A DNA stretch of 64,000 nucleotides from positions 5,339,369 through 5,403,368 of the forward strand of contig NZ_JAUETR010000001.1 in NCBI RefSeq assembly GCF_032484785.1, in the 5' to 3' direction. The DNA is from Bradyrhizobium sp. SZCCHNS1050 (GTDB taxonomy: Bacteria > Pseudomonadota > Alphaproteobacteria > Rhizobiales > Xanthobacteraceae). The notes beneath the pieces are model-generated. The model was not told the origin of the DNA. It did no database searches and was given only the letters and a program-made list of their open reading frames with translations. The position numbers and the translations under genes are program-made. This document shows, in pieces, positions 13,129 through 21,147 of this stretch. Within the stretch, counting starts at the first letter, position 1. Each line of letters begins with the position of its first letter.

Positions 13129-13253
13129 AGGCGCAGGGCGACGCCGCTTGCGCCCGAACGCACGCTCGTTCGCGCCGTGCCCACCAGCATCAGCACCGGT
13201 GCGCGCGGCCGGTGGGCACGCGCCGCCTGCGGCGGTCGCTTTGCCCGCCCTAC
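13116..13253. repeat. Palindromic repeat (GTAGGGTGG...CCGCCCTAC) at the 5' end of the SMP-30 gene
   Basis: Outer arms GTAGGGTGGACAAAG and CTTTGCCCGCCCTAC are inverted with two mismatches, and the interior contains further arms (CGTGCCCACC / GGTGGGCACG). The same word family (GGTGGGCAAAGGCGC..GCCGTGCCCACC) recurs at 41127-41158. Confidence 0.75.
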
Positions 13254-13270
13254 GGGCCATTGCAAGCCGG

Positions 13271-15319
13271 TCAGAGCGGCACCAGAAACTGCTGTTGGAT
13301 GTAATAGCCATTGTCGTCCGTACAGGTGCCGTTGAGGTAGGTATCGGCGGGCCGGAAGAAACGGCTGAAGCCGGGCTTATTGACGGCAGACCTCTCGGTC
13401 ATCACGACGACCTTGCCGAACGGGATCTCGCCGCATTCGCGGCCGTCGCCGGCGAAGAACTTGCGATGCGGAGGGCCGCCCGGTTTCACCCGCATCCTGG
13501 TTCCTGGAATCATGCGCGCGACCAGATCGTCCGCCACATCAAGCACCCTGGCGTAGCCTGGTTCCGTCTTGATGAGGTTGGCGCCCGGCGGCATCTGCCG
13601 CTCGGCACCCAATCCGCGCAATCGTTGACGCAGCCGGCCGGCTTCGGGATCGCCCGGGTAGATCCAGCCGTCTTGCGCCAGCATGAAGCGCAGCACGGCG
13701 CGGTCCTTGTCGTCATCGGATTGCCCGGCCTTGAGGCCGAAATCCGAATGGCAGCCGCTGCAATGTTTTTCGATCAGGCTCCTGCGCACGGTCGTGAGCC
13801 GCGCGCGACTCGCCGCGTCCTGCATCACGAAAGCCGCGAGCCGGTCGATCAGCGCCTCGTTCCTGATGTCGCAGGGCAGGGGGTCGGGGGCCGCCTCGCC
13901 TGAGCGGTCGATGCGGATCACGGTCTGGTTCTTGTCCTCGACCAGCCAGATCGCGCCGTCGTCGGCGATGGTCATGCCGACCGGCGCGCCCTGCGGCCGG
14001 ATGCCGTTGACGCGATGCCACCCCGTGATGATCTCGTCGAACGCCGCGGCCGGCGCGGGACCGGCTGCGGTCTGGAAAGCGCGGCTTGGCTCGGCGGCGC
14101 AGCTCACATGGTAGCGCACCGGCGCCGGGCTCAGCTTGGGGAAGCCGTGGTCGTCGACCTCGAAGGCGAGTAGCCGGCTGCCGGTCGGCCGATAGCCATG
14201 CAGGCCGACCAGCAGCTTGCCCTTCAGGTCGTCGAAGCGATCGCCGGTGTAGTAGAGCATGCCGAGCGGCGCGCCATGCGGCGGCAGCAGCGACCAGGGC
14301 TGCTTGTAGAGCGTGGTGGTGTTGCAGAGGTTCTTGAGCGCGCCGGACTGCAGCACACGCTTGAATTCCGGGCTCGGCGTCGTCAGGTCGTAGCAATAGG
14401 GCCAGCCATAGTGGCGGCCTTGCTCGATCGCGTTGATCTCCTCGTTGGGCGCGAAGATGTCCTGCAGGTCGCGCGCGTTCTCGCCCTGCAGGAACGCGGT
14501 GCCGGGATCGGGAAAGCGCGGATGCAGCGCCAGCGCCATCGAGTTGCGCAAGCCGCGCGCGAACACCTCATGAGGCGGAGCGGAATCGCCGGGTTTCAGC
14601 GCTGGAAAGAGGTCGCCGGCGGGCGGCGTGAACAACCAGATGGAAGCCAGCGGCGAGGTGCCGTCGCCCGCCGCGCAGGGGCGCGTGATCGGCGCCGGCG
14701 ACAGGCAGTTGTCGCTGTGCGAGCCGATGTTGACGAACAGCCGCCCATTGCGGTCGAAAGCGAAGGCCTTCAGCGGATGCGCACTCTCCGCGATCCGGGT
14801 GCCGTCCGGCAAGGTCAGGCGGCGCCCAGGCAGATCGCGGATGATGGTCTCGATGGTCGCTCTCGGGTTCGCGGCGAGCGGATCGAAGCGGAAGATCGCG
14901 GTGTCGGTCGAGGCGTAGATCCTGCCGTCGAGGCCCGCGGCGAGGCCGAATGGATAGGACAGTCGCGTGACCGCCTCGCGGATGCGCTGGCCCGCGGGCG
15001 CTACGGGATCGAGGATGAGGAGGCGGCCGTCGTCATGGCCCCAGCCGCCCATGTCCGCGACCACGAACAGTTGATGGCCGGGAATCTGCACGATGCTGCG
15101 GGGAAATCGCAGGCCGTCGTCGCGACTGGCGACGAGGCCGGCGCAGAAGCCGGGCTTCATGTCGATCTGGAGGCGCGGAAAGGTGAGGGCGCCGTCGCCG
15201 CAACTGGCCGGGCCGAGCGCGTAGCCGCTGCGGATCGTCGCGTCGTCGGCGTGGCCAGCTCCGATGCCGATGAGCATGGCGGTCGCGACGGCTGCAAGAC
15301 TGTGCCACGACCATTCCAT
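13271..15319 (-). CDS. Sorbosone dehydrogenase-like protein with C-terminal cytochrome c site
   Basis: 682 residues. ATG 15319 begins a Sec signal peptide (WSWHSLAAVATAMLIGIGAGHA). The central part is a PQQ-type glucose/sorbosone dehydrogenase propeller (PFGLAAGLDGRIYASTD, GLRNSMALALHPRFPD, NEEINAIEQGRHYGWPYC, APVGMTIADDGAIWLVEDKN). The C-terminal section has a heme c motif CSGCH and a later MPPG that could supply the axial Met. This suggests a periplasmic dehydrogenase that hands electrons to its own heme. Neighbour is an SMP-30/lactonase-like protein, fitting sugar oxidation followed by lactone hydrolysis. The substrate is inferred only. Confidence 0.85.
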   Translation of the reverse strand: MEWSWHSLAAVATAMLIGIGAGHADDATIRSGYALGPASCGDGALTFPRLQIDMKPGFCAGLVASRDDGLRFPRSIVQIPGHQLFVVADMGGWGHDDGRLLILDPVAPAGQRIREAVTRLSYPFGLAAGLDGRIYASTDTAIFRFDPLAANPRATIETIIRDLPGRRLTLPDGTRIAESAHPLKAFAFDRNGRLFVNIGSHSDNCLSPAPITRPCAAGDGTSPLASIWLFTPPAGDLFPALKPGDSAPPHEVFARGLRNSMALALHPRFPDPGTAFLQGENARDLQDIFAPNEEINAIEQGRHYGWPYCYDLTTPSPEFKRVLQSGALKNLCNTTTLYKQPWSLLPPHGAPLGMLYYTGDRFDDLKGKLLVGLHGYRPTGSRLLAFEVDDHGFPKLSPAPVRYHVSCAAEPSRAFQTAAGPAPAAAFDEIITGWHRVNGIRPQGAPVGMTIADDGAIWLVEDKNQTVIRIDRSGEAAPDPLPCDIRNEALIDRLAAFVMQDAASRARLTTVRRSLIEKHCSGCHSDFGLKAGQSDDDKDRAVLRFMLAQDGWIYPGDPEAGRLRQRLRGLGAERQMPPGANLIKTEPGYARVLDVADDLVARMIPGTRMRVKPGGPPHRKFFAGDGRECGEIPFGKVVVMTERSAVNKPGFSRFFRPADTYLNGTCTDDNGYYIQQQFLVPL

Positions 15320-15332
15320 GCGTCGGTCCCGC

Positions 15333-16616
15333 TCAGTGAAGCAGATTGTATTGGATGATGTAGGCGGCGGCGCCGGCAAAATAGCCGAGCAGGGCGATGC
15401 CGCTGATGCGGCGCACGTACCAGAAGAAGTGGATGTTCTCGAGCCCCATCGCGGCGACGCCGGCCGCCGAGCCGATGATCAGGATCGAGCCGCCGGTGCC
15501 GGCGCAGTAGGCGACGAACTCCCACAGGAAACTGTCCGGCGGAAACTGGCTCAGGCTGTACATGCCCATGGATGCTGCGACCAGCGGCACGTTGTCGATG
15601 ACCGCGCTGGCGAGGCCGAGCACGATCACGATCAGGTCGAGCCGGCCGACGGTGCGATCGAGCCATTGCGCCAGCGCCTGCAGGATGTGGGTGTGCTCCA
15701 GCGCTGCGACGGCCAGCAGGATGCCGATGAAGAACACGATCGAGGGCATGTCGATGCGGGTCAGCGCATGTACGAGCGTCAGGCGCTGCTTCTGCTCCGA
15801 GGCCTTCTCGCGATGGATGATCTCGCCGACCATCCAGAGCAGGCCGAGGCCGAACAGGATGCCCATGAACGGCGGCAGGTGCGTCAGCGCCTTGAACACC
15901 GGCACGGCGACCAGGATGCCAAGGCCCATGAAGAACATCAGATTGCGCTCGAACGGCAGGATCGGGCTGATCGAGGCGAGCCCTGCGCTCGCCGGAGGCG
16001 CGAGCTGCTTGCCGCGCAGCGTGACGCTGACGACCGCGAGCGGCACCAGCAGGTTCAGGAGCGAGGGGATGAAGACCGACTTCATGATCGCGAGCGGCGT
16101 GATCTGGCCGCCGATCCACAGCATGGTGGTGGTGACGTCGCCGATCGCCGACCACGCGCCGCCGGCATTGGCGGCAATCACGATGATGGCGGCGAACACG
16201 AGACGATCTTCGTCACGCCCCGACAGCTTCTTCATCAGCGACACCATCACGATCGCGGTGGTGAGGTTGTCGAGCATGGCGCTGAGGAAGAAGGTCACGA
16301 AGCCGACCAGCCAGACCAGCGTGACCTGATTCCTGGTGCTGATCAGCGAGGTCACGACCTCGAAGCCGTTGTGCGCGTCGATGACCTCGACGATGGTCAT
16401 CGCCCCGATCAGGAAGAAGATGATCTGCGCGGTCGAGGCCACGGACTCGTTGAGTTCAGCCGCAACGGCCGGTGCGGTCCCGCCCATGACGGCGTAGATG
16501 GTCCACATCAGGCCGGCACCGACCAGAGCGGTGGCTGCCTTGTTGATCCGGAACGGATGCTCCAGCGCCACCACGGCATAGGCGAGCGTGAAGACGGCGA
16601 CGATGGCGGCGGTCAT
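15333..16616 (-). CDS. NhaD-type sodium:proton antiporter
   Basis: 427 residues, strongly hydrophobic with about 11-12 membrane segments. It resembles the NhaD / ion transporter superfamily: an N-terminal TM (TAAIVAVFTLAYAVVALEH), the segment FLSAMLDNLTTAIVMVSL and the later ASAVIDNVPLVAASMGMY, each with the conserved D-N pair of inverted-repeat helical hairpins. It lies only 13 bases upstream of the dehydrogenase gene on the same strand. Likely exports sodium in exchange for protons. Confidence 0.88.
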   Translation of the reverse strand: MTAAIVAVFTLAYAVVALEHPFRINKAATALVGAGLMWTIYAVMGGTAPAVAAELNESVASTAQIIFFLIGAMTIVEVIDAHNGFEVVTSLISTRNQVTLVWLVGFVTFFLSAMLDNLTTAIVMVSLMKKLSGRDEDRLVFAAIIVIAANAGGAWSAIGDVTTTMLWIGGQITPLAIMKSVFIPSLLNLLVPLAVVSVTLRGKQLAPPASAGLASISPILPFERNLMFFMGLGILVAVPVFKALTHLPPFMGILFGLGLLWMVGEIIHREKASEQKQRLTLVHALTRIDMPSIVFFIGILLAVAALEHTHILQALAQWLDRTVGRLDLIVIVLGLASAVIDNVPLVAASMGMYSLSQFPPDSFLWEFVAYCAGTGGSILIIGSAAGVAAMGLENIHFFWYVRRISGIALLGYFAGAAAYIIQYNLLH

Positions 16617-16729
16617 GGGCAGGGCATTCCGGGCTGGATCGGCGGGAGACGGATGGAACTGCCCAAGATATGACCGATCGGCGTCCGGCCAGCAAGCCGT
16701 GAGCGCTGTTCAGGCTGGACGAACGCCGG

Positions 16730-18256
16730 TTACACCAGGGCCGACGCGATCGCGTCGGCGTGGCTCCGGATGGCGCGGATCTCCGCCGCGCTGCGGCGCT
16801 CGAGATTGACGTACTGGTTGCGCATGCGGCCATTATTGGCGAAGCGCCGGCGGTGCTTGGCAAGGAAGCTCCAATACAGCGTCGTGAGCGGGCAGGCCCT
16901 GTCGCCGGTCGCCTGCTTCGGATCGTAGCGGCAGTTGCGGCAATGGTCGCTCATGCGGTCGATGTAGTGGCCCGACGCCGCATAGGGCTTGGTGCCGACC
17001 ACGCCGCCGTCGCCATGCTGGCTCATGCCGAGCGTGTTGGGCAGCGACACCCAGTCGATGGCGTCGTGAAACATCGACATGTGCCAGAGGTGCACATCGT
17101 AGGGCCGGACGCCGAGCAGCATCGCGAACAGGCCGAGCACCATCAGCCGCTCGATGTGATGCGCATAGGCGTGATCGATGGTATGGCCGATCGCCTGCGC
17201 CAGGCAGCGCATCTCGGTCTCGCCGGTCCAGTAGAAGCGCGGCATCGGCAGGCCGGCGTCGAGCGCGTTCTCATCGGCGTAGTGAGGCATGCGCTGCCAA
17301 TAGATGCCGCGCACGAATTCCCGCCAGCCGATGATCTGGCGGACGAAGCCCTCGAGCGCGTTCAGCGGCGCGTTGCGGCTCTGAAGCGCGGCCGCGACCA
17401 CTTCGCGCGGATTCAGCATGTGCAGGTTCAGCGCGCCCGACAGCCGCGAGTGATACAGGAACGGCTCGTCGCTCAGCATCGCGTCCTGATAGGTGCCGAA
17501 CAAGGAGAGGCGCCAGGCGACGAAATCGGAAAGCTCGGTCAGCGCGTCGACGCGCGACACCGGCAGGTCGAAGCGGTCGAGCTTGCCGGGACTGTTGGAG
17601 AAGCGCGCCGCGACCAGCTTGAGCACGTCGCGCGTGATCGCGTCGGGCGCATAGGATCTGGCGACGGGGATCGGCGGGCGCGACTTGCCGAATCCCTTGC
17701 GGTTCTCGGCGTCGAAATTCCAGCTGCCGCCGACCGGGCGGCCGCTCTCGTCGATCAGGATGCCGGTCTTGCGCCGCATCGCGCGGTAGAACGTCTCCAT
17801 GATCGGGCGCGGATGGCGCTCGGTGAAGGCGTCGAACTCCTCCGCCGTGCACAGGAAGTGGCGGTCGGCGCGGATGTCGGGCCGCTGCGGCAGCTTGCGC
17901 AAGCCCTCGCGCACGCGAAAATCGCCGGGCTCCAGCACGATGGTCGCCGCAGGCCGCAGCGCCGCCTGATGCCGCGCGATCTCGCTGTCGAGTGCGCCGG
18001 TGTTGGCGGGATCATCGAGCCGGACGTAATGGACGGTGCGGCCGCGGCTCTCGAGATCGGCGCGGAAGTGGCGCATCGCCGCGAAGAAATACGCGATGCG
18101 CATCTTGTGCTGCGGAACGTAGCTGGCCTCGTCGCTGACCTCCATCTGCAGCACGGCGTCCTGCTCCGGGTCGAAGCCGTCGAAGGCCGCCGAGTCCGCA
18201 TCGAGCTGGTCGCCCAGCACGATGACAAGGTGTCTTACGGCACGTGTCCTGGTCAT
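16730..18256 (-). CDS. FeS-type (6-4)/cryptochrome-B photolyase family protein
   Basis: 508 residues of the FeS-BCP group (deoxyribodipyrimidine photolyase-related proteins; PhrB of Agrobacterium is the model). The N-terminal antenna domain starts HLVIVLGDQLD. Four cysteines at 351, 439, 442 and 455 match, with a constant offset of one, the 4Fe-4S ligands I recall for PhrB (350, 438, 441, 454). The FAD-domain text HHIERLMVLGLFAMLLGVRP, HLWHMSMFHDAIDWV is typical. These enzymes use FAD plus a lumazine antenna and repair UV (6-4) photoproducts. It starts 30 bases after the sigma-factor frame and would be co-transcribed from the TGATCC promoter at 18913-18940. Confidence 0.93.
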   Translation of the reverse strand: MTRTRAVRHLVIVLGDQLDADSAAFDGFDPEQDAVLQMEVSDEASYVPQHKMRIAYFFAAMRHFRADLESRGRTVHYVRLDDPANTGALDSEIARHQAALRPAATIVLEPGDFRVREGLRKLPQRPDIRADRHFLCTAEEFDAFTERHPRPIMETFYRAMRRKTGILIDESGRPVGGSWNFDAENRKGFGKSRPPIPVARSYAPDAITRDVLKLVAARFSNSPGKLDRFDLPVSRVDALTELSDFVAWRLSLFGTYQDAMLSDEPFLYHSRLSGALNLHMLNPREVVAAALQSRNAPLNALEGFVRQIIGWREFVRGIYWQRMPHYADENALDAGLPMPRFYWTGETEMRCLAQAIGHTIDHAYAHHIERLMVLGLFAMLLGVRPYDVHLWHMSMFHDAIDWVSLPNTLGMSQHGDGGVVGTKPYAASGHYIDRMSDHCRNCRYDPKQATGDRACPLTTLYWSFLAKHRRRFANNGRMRNQYVNLERRSAAEIRAIRSHADAIASALV

Positions 18257-18286
18257 GGGACCTTGGTCATCACGCCATGCAGCCGA

Positions 18287-18886
18287 TCAGGCGGCCGCCG
18301 CGGTAACCGCGTGGGCCTGGCCAAGACAGTCCTTGCGCACCGTGAGCAGGCTGCGATGCAGCCAGGTCTTGATGGTGCCGACCGGCACGCCAAACCGTTC
18401 CGACAGACGCGTCCGGCTTTCGCCCTCGAGATAGGCGAGCGCCAGCAGCCGTCGGCGCTCCTCCGGCAGCCGCCCAAGCGCCTCGCGGGCGATCGGTTCC
18501 GCCAGCGCGTAGTCGAATTCGTCGGCGGCGCTGTCGGCGGAATCGGGGATCGCGAGGGCCTCATCGAGCTCCGAGGTCGGCACGCCGGTGGCGCGCAGCG
18601 CGTCGATCGCGGTGTTGCGCATGATGCTGCACATCCAGGTGATGGGCGAGGCGCGCGTCGGGTCGAAGCTCGCGGCATGCCGCCAGATCTTCAGGTAGCC
18701 ATCCTGCAGGATGTCGTCGAGGTCAGCCGCGGACGGCAGCAAGGCGCGCACGGTCTTCCGCATCTTCAAGATCGTTGCAGCATGGAGCTCGGCAAAGGCT
18801 TGCTCATCGTTGCGTCAGGCACGGGCCAGCAGGCTGCCAAGATGCGCGACGCAACCCTTCTGATCCGCGCTTGCTGATCGCATCAT
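18287..18886 (-). pseudogene. ECF/SigK-type sigma factor with in-frame TGA near the N-terminus
   Basis: A strong start (GGAGGAGA followed by ATGATG, ATGs at 18886 and 18883) opens a frame MRSASADQKGCVAHLGSLL ending in LARA, then TGA at 18817-18815. The same frame then continues RNDEQAFAELHAATILKMRK without further stops to 18287. Downstream are region 2 (DDILQDGYLKIWRH, TWMCSIMRNTAIDALR) and region 4 (LPEERRRLLALAYLEGESRT, GVPVGTIKTWLHR), as in SigK-like ECF factors. The stop falls just before conserved region 2.1. Either the gene is inactivated, or translation restarts at TTG 18769 and yields a factor lacking the start of region 2, or the stop is a sequence error. Confidence 0.8.
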
Positions 18887-18912
18887 TCTCCTCCATGCGC
18901 TCTCTCTGAACG

Positions 18913-18940
18913 GAAACGGGGCAGAGTCAGATGCGGATCA
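18913..18940 (-). promoter_or_regulatory. ECF-type promoter TGATCC-N16-CGTTTC ahead of sigma/photolyase operon
   Basis: On the minus strand TGATCC (18940-18935), 16 bases, CGTTTC (18918-18913), about 27 bases before the ATG. Identical layout occurs ahead of rpoE-chrR and folE. The -35 word is the one I recall for R. sphaeroides RpoE. Confidence 0.75.
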
Positions 18941-19038
18941 CCGCCAGCGTGCTGTCGGTATCGCGCGGAGGGAAGTGGCGAATCGTCCAGCCGATCTAGC
19001 TCGTCTTGATTGCTCCGCGGCGGCACGCCACGATGCGA

Positions 19039-19689
19039 TCAGAGCCGGACGAAGGGGCTGATGAGGCGGCCGAGCAGGCCGTGCATGCGCAGGTCGCCGG
19101 TCATGGCGACGAGGCAGAGGCAGGGGCCCTCGTCACCGACCACCGGACGATGGTCGACCTCGTCGTCGCCATAGTCGAAGTCGCCGGGTCCGTAATAGCC
19201 GCCGAGATGGCTGAAGCTGCCCTTCAGCACGCAGGTCAGCTCATTGCCGGAATGCGTATGCTCCAGCATCCGCGCCCCTGGCTCCGAGCGCAGCAAGAAG
19301 GCGCGCGATTTGCCGGTGCCAGGCAGCAGGATCGGGCGCATGCTGATGCCGGGTGCCACGCGCCGGCGCTTGCCGATCTTGCAGCGCTTGACCATCTCGG
19401 GCAGGTCCGCGAGCTCGGGATCGTGCTCGGCGACCTCGCTCACCTGCGGCGCCGCCTGCGGGCGTCGATCGATGCGGGCCATCACGGCATCGAAAGCATC
19501 CGCGCCCGTCGCGATCGGCTCGGCCGCGTCCAGCGAGGCGCCGGCGAGCTGCTCGATGGCGCGGACGAAGCGCTGGCATCGGCCGCAATCGGCGACATGG
19601 ACACCGACGACCAGCCGCTCGGCCTCGTCGAGCGCACCAGTGGCGAAGTCGGCCAGCAGGTCTTCCGGCGGGTGGTGGCTGATCGTCAT
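19039..19689 (-). CDS. chrR: ChrR-type zinc anti-sigma factor with cupin domain
   Basis: 216 residues. The N-terminal anti-sigma domain has the zinc ligands His6, His31, Cys35 and Cys38 at exactly the positions described for Rhodobacter sphaeroides ChrR (HHPPEDLLADFATGAL, VGVHVADCGRC). The C-terminal cupin (about 100-200) carries LEHTHSGNELTCVLKGSFSH, and a later DHRP, which provide metal-type His/Glu ligands. ChrR holds RpoE inactive until singlet oxygen or organic peroxide triggers release. The start overlaps the rpoE stop by four bases, so the pair is coupled. Confidence 0.94.
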   Translation of the reverse strand: MTISHHPPEDLLADFATGALDEAERLVVGVHVADCGRCQRFVRAIEQLAGASLDAAEPIATGADAFDAVMARIDRRPQAAPQVSEVAEHDPELADLPEMVKRCKIGKRRRVAPGISMRPILLPGTGKSRAFLLRSEPGARMLEHTHSGNELTCVLKGSFSHLGGYYGPGDFDYGDDEVDHRPVVGDEGPCLCLVAMTGDLRMHGLLGRLISPFVRL

Positions 19690-20261
19690 GTCGCGTCGTC
19701 CAACAGGTCTCTCAGGCGATTCATCGCCAGTCTGATTCGTGACTTTACCGTACCCAGCGGCAGGCCGAGCACCGCCGCGATTTCCGAATGCGGTCGTTCC
19801 TCAACGAACGACAGGCGGATCACGGTGGATTGCTCCGCCGATAATCTTTCGATCGCGGCCGCTACCCGTGTGGCATCTTCGACACGCGAGACGATCTGGT
19901 CGGCTGCGAGCGTCGGATCGGCTTCCTCGTCGCGCCCCACTTCTCTGCTCAGCCGGCTGTCGCGGGCGGCCTTGCGCACGGCGTCGATCCGCTGGTTGCG
20001 CGCGATCGTGAAGATCCAGGCGGCCGCGCCGGCCGTCGACGGATCGAATTGCCCCGCCTTCGTCCACACCGCCACCATGGTGGATTGGGCGATTTCCTCG
20101 GCGTCGTCGGCGTTGCAGCCGGTCTTGATGAGGAAACCTTTGATGCGGGGCGCAAAATGCGCGAACAGGGCCTTGAACGCCTCGCGGTCGCCGCGCGCGG
20201 CGACGCGTCCGATCAATTCAGCCCAATCCACAGTCGCCTTCGGCCCTCTGCTCACATTCAC
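19686..20261 (-). CDS. rpoE: ECF sigma factor RpoE (ChrR partner)
   Basis: About 191 residues from GTG 20261. Region 2 reads NADDAEEIAQSTMVAVWTKA and AAWIFTIARNQRIDAVRKAA; region 4 reads LSAEQSTVIRLSFVEERPHS and LGLPLGTVKSRIRLAMNRLR. Pairing with ChrR assigns it to the ECF11-like, singlet-oxygen-responsive group. The frame is open to an ATG at 20369, but that would start nearly at the -10 element; GTG 20255 is also possible. A TGATCC-N16-CGTT promoter at 20382-20409 suggests autoregulation. Confidence 0.92.
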   Translation of the reverse strand: MNVSRGPKATVDWAELIGRVAARGDREAFKALFAHFAPRIKGFLIKTGCNADDAEEIAQSTMVAVWTKAGQFDPSTAGAAAWIFTIARNQRIDAVRKAARDSRLSREVGRDEEADPTLAADQIVSRVEDATRVAAAIERLSAEQSTVIRLSFVEERPHSEIAAVLGLPLGTVKSRIRLAMNRLRDLLDDAT

Positions 20262-20381
20262 CTTGGTACGGGCGCCCAAGGCCCGTGCAAATCGATGCCG
20301 GGACGATGCCACGTTCCATTGCGCTAATCCAGCCGCTCTCATCGCGTGGTCATGGTCCCCGGCACGCATGCTTGATCCCGG

Positions 20382-20409
20382 ATAACGTGGCTCATGGACG
20401 GCTGGATCA
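20382..20409 (-). promoter_or_regulatory. ECF-type promoter TGATCC-N16-CGTTAT ahead of rpoE-chrR
   Basis: Minus strand: TGATCC at 20409-20404, 16 bases, CGTTAT at 20387-20382. It matches the elements at 18913-18940 and 21078-21105 in both words and spacing, so RpoE autoregulation is likely. Confidence 0.75.
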
Positions 20410-20436
20410 CAGCGGGCGGACGATTTTCCGTGCCCC

Positions 20437-21057
20437 TCAATCCTTCAGGTCGGAATTGACCATAGCCAGGAACTCCTGGCGGCTCATCGGGTCGGTGCGG
20501 AAGCAGCCGAGCATGCGGCTGGTGGTGAGATCGACGCCGTGCTTCTTGACGCCGCGCGAGCTGATGCAGTGATGGGCTGCCTTGATCACGACCGCCACGC
20601 CCTGCGGCTGCAGCACCTCGTCGATGATGTTGGCGATCTCGGCGGTCATGCGTTCCTGGATCTGCAGCCGGCTGGCATAGGCCTCGACGACCCGGGCGAG
20701 CTTGGAAATCCCGACCACGCGGTTGCGCGGCACGTAGCCGACCCAGGCGCGGCCGATGATGGGCGCCATGTGGTGCTCGCAATGGCTCTGGAACGGGATG
20801 TTCCGCAACAGCACCATCTCGTCGTAGCCGGCGGTCTCCTCGAACGTCTTGCGCAGATACTCCTCGGGGTTCTGCTCATAGCCGGAAAAATAGCTCTTGT
20901 AGGCCCGCGCGACGCGGGCCGGGGTCTCGGAGAGACCCTCGCGTGACGGGTCCTCGCCGATCCAGGTCAGGATGGTGCGGATGGCGTCCTCGACGTCATC
21001 CTGGGTGACCTCAACCGGGTCGCAGGCGAACGGAAGTTTCTTGGCTGTCTGGCGCAC
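20437..21057 (-). CDS. folE: GTP cyclohydrolase I
   Basis: 206 residues, full family length, from GTG 21057 with GGAG nine bases upstream. Signature blocks are [20 protein letters not shown] (zinc Cys/His), [33 protein letters not shown] and [20 protein letters not shown]. It converts GTP to dihydroneopterin triphosphate, the first step to tetrahydrofolate and pterins. An RpoE-type promoter lies about 20 bases upstream, placing pterin synthesis in the photo-oxidative stress response; a link to photolyase or other pterin use is inference. Confidence 0.96.
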   Translation of the reverse strand: MRQTAKKLPFACDPVEVTQDDVEDAIRTILTWIGEDPSREGLSETPARVARAYKSYFSGYEQNPEEYLRKTFEETAGYDEMVLLRNIPFQSHCEHHMAPIIGRAWVGYVPRNRVVGISKLARVVEAYASRLQIQERMTAEIANIIDEVLQPQGVAVVIKAAHHCISSRGVKKHGVDLTTSRMLGCFRTDPMSRQEFLAMVNSDLKD

Positions 21058-21077
21058 GATGGCTCTCCAAAAACCAA

Positions 21078-21105
21078 GAAACGGTTCCGGTGTCGGAACG
21101 GATCA
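21078..21105 (-). promoter_or_regulatory. ECF-type promoter TGATCC-N16-CGTTTC ahead of folE
   Basis: Minus strand TGATCC at 21105-21100, 16 bases, CGTTTC at 21083-21078, giving a short leader before GTG 21057. Third copy of the motif within 2.2 kb. Confidence 0.75.
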
Positions 21106-21147
21106 CGTCTTGTGGGGGCGATTTCCGCAACCGATGGCTCGCCGCCG

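Noticed and set aside
18769..18769. TTG 18769 as the normal start of the sigma factor
   Set aside because: It lacks a ribosome-binding site and would drop conserved region 2.1, while an in-frame ATGATG with a strong site lies upstream, separated only by one TGA.
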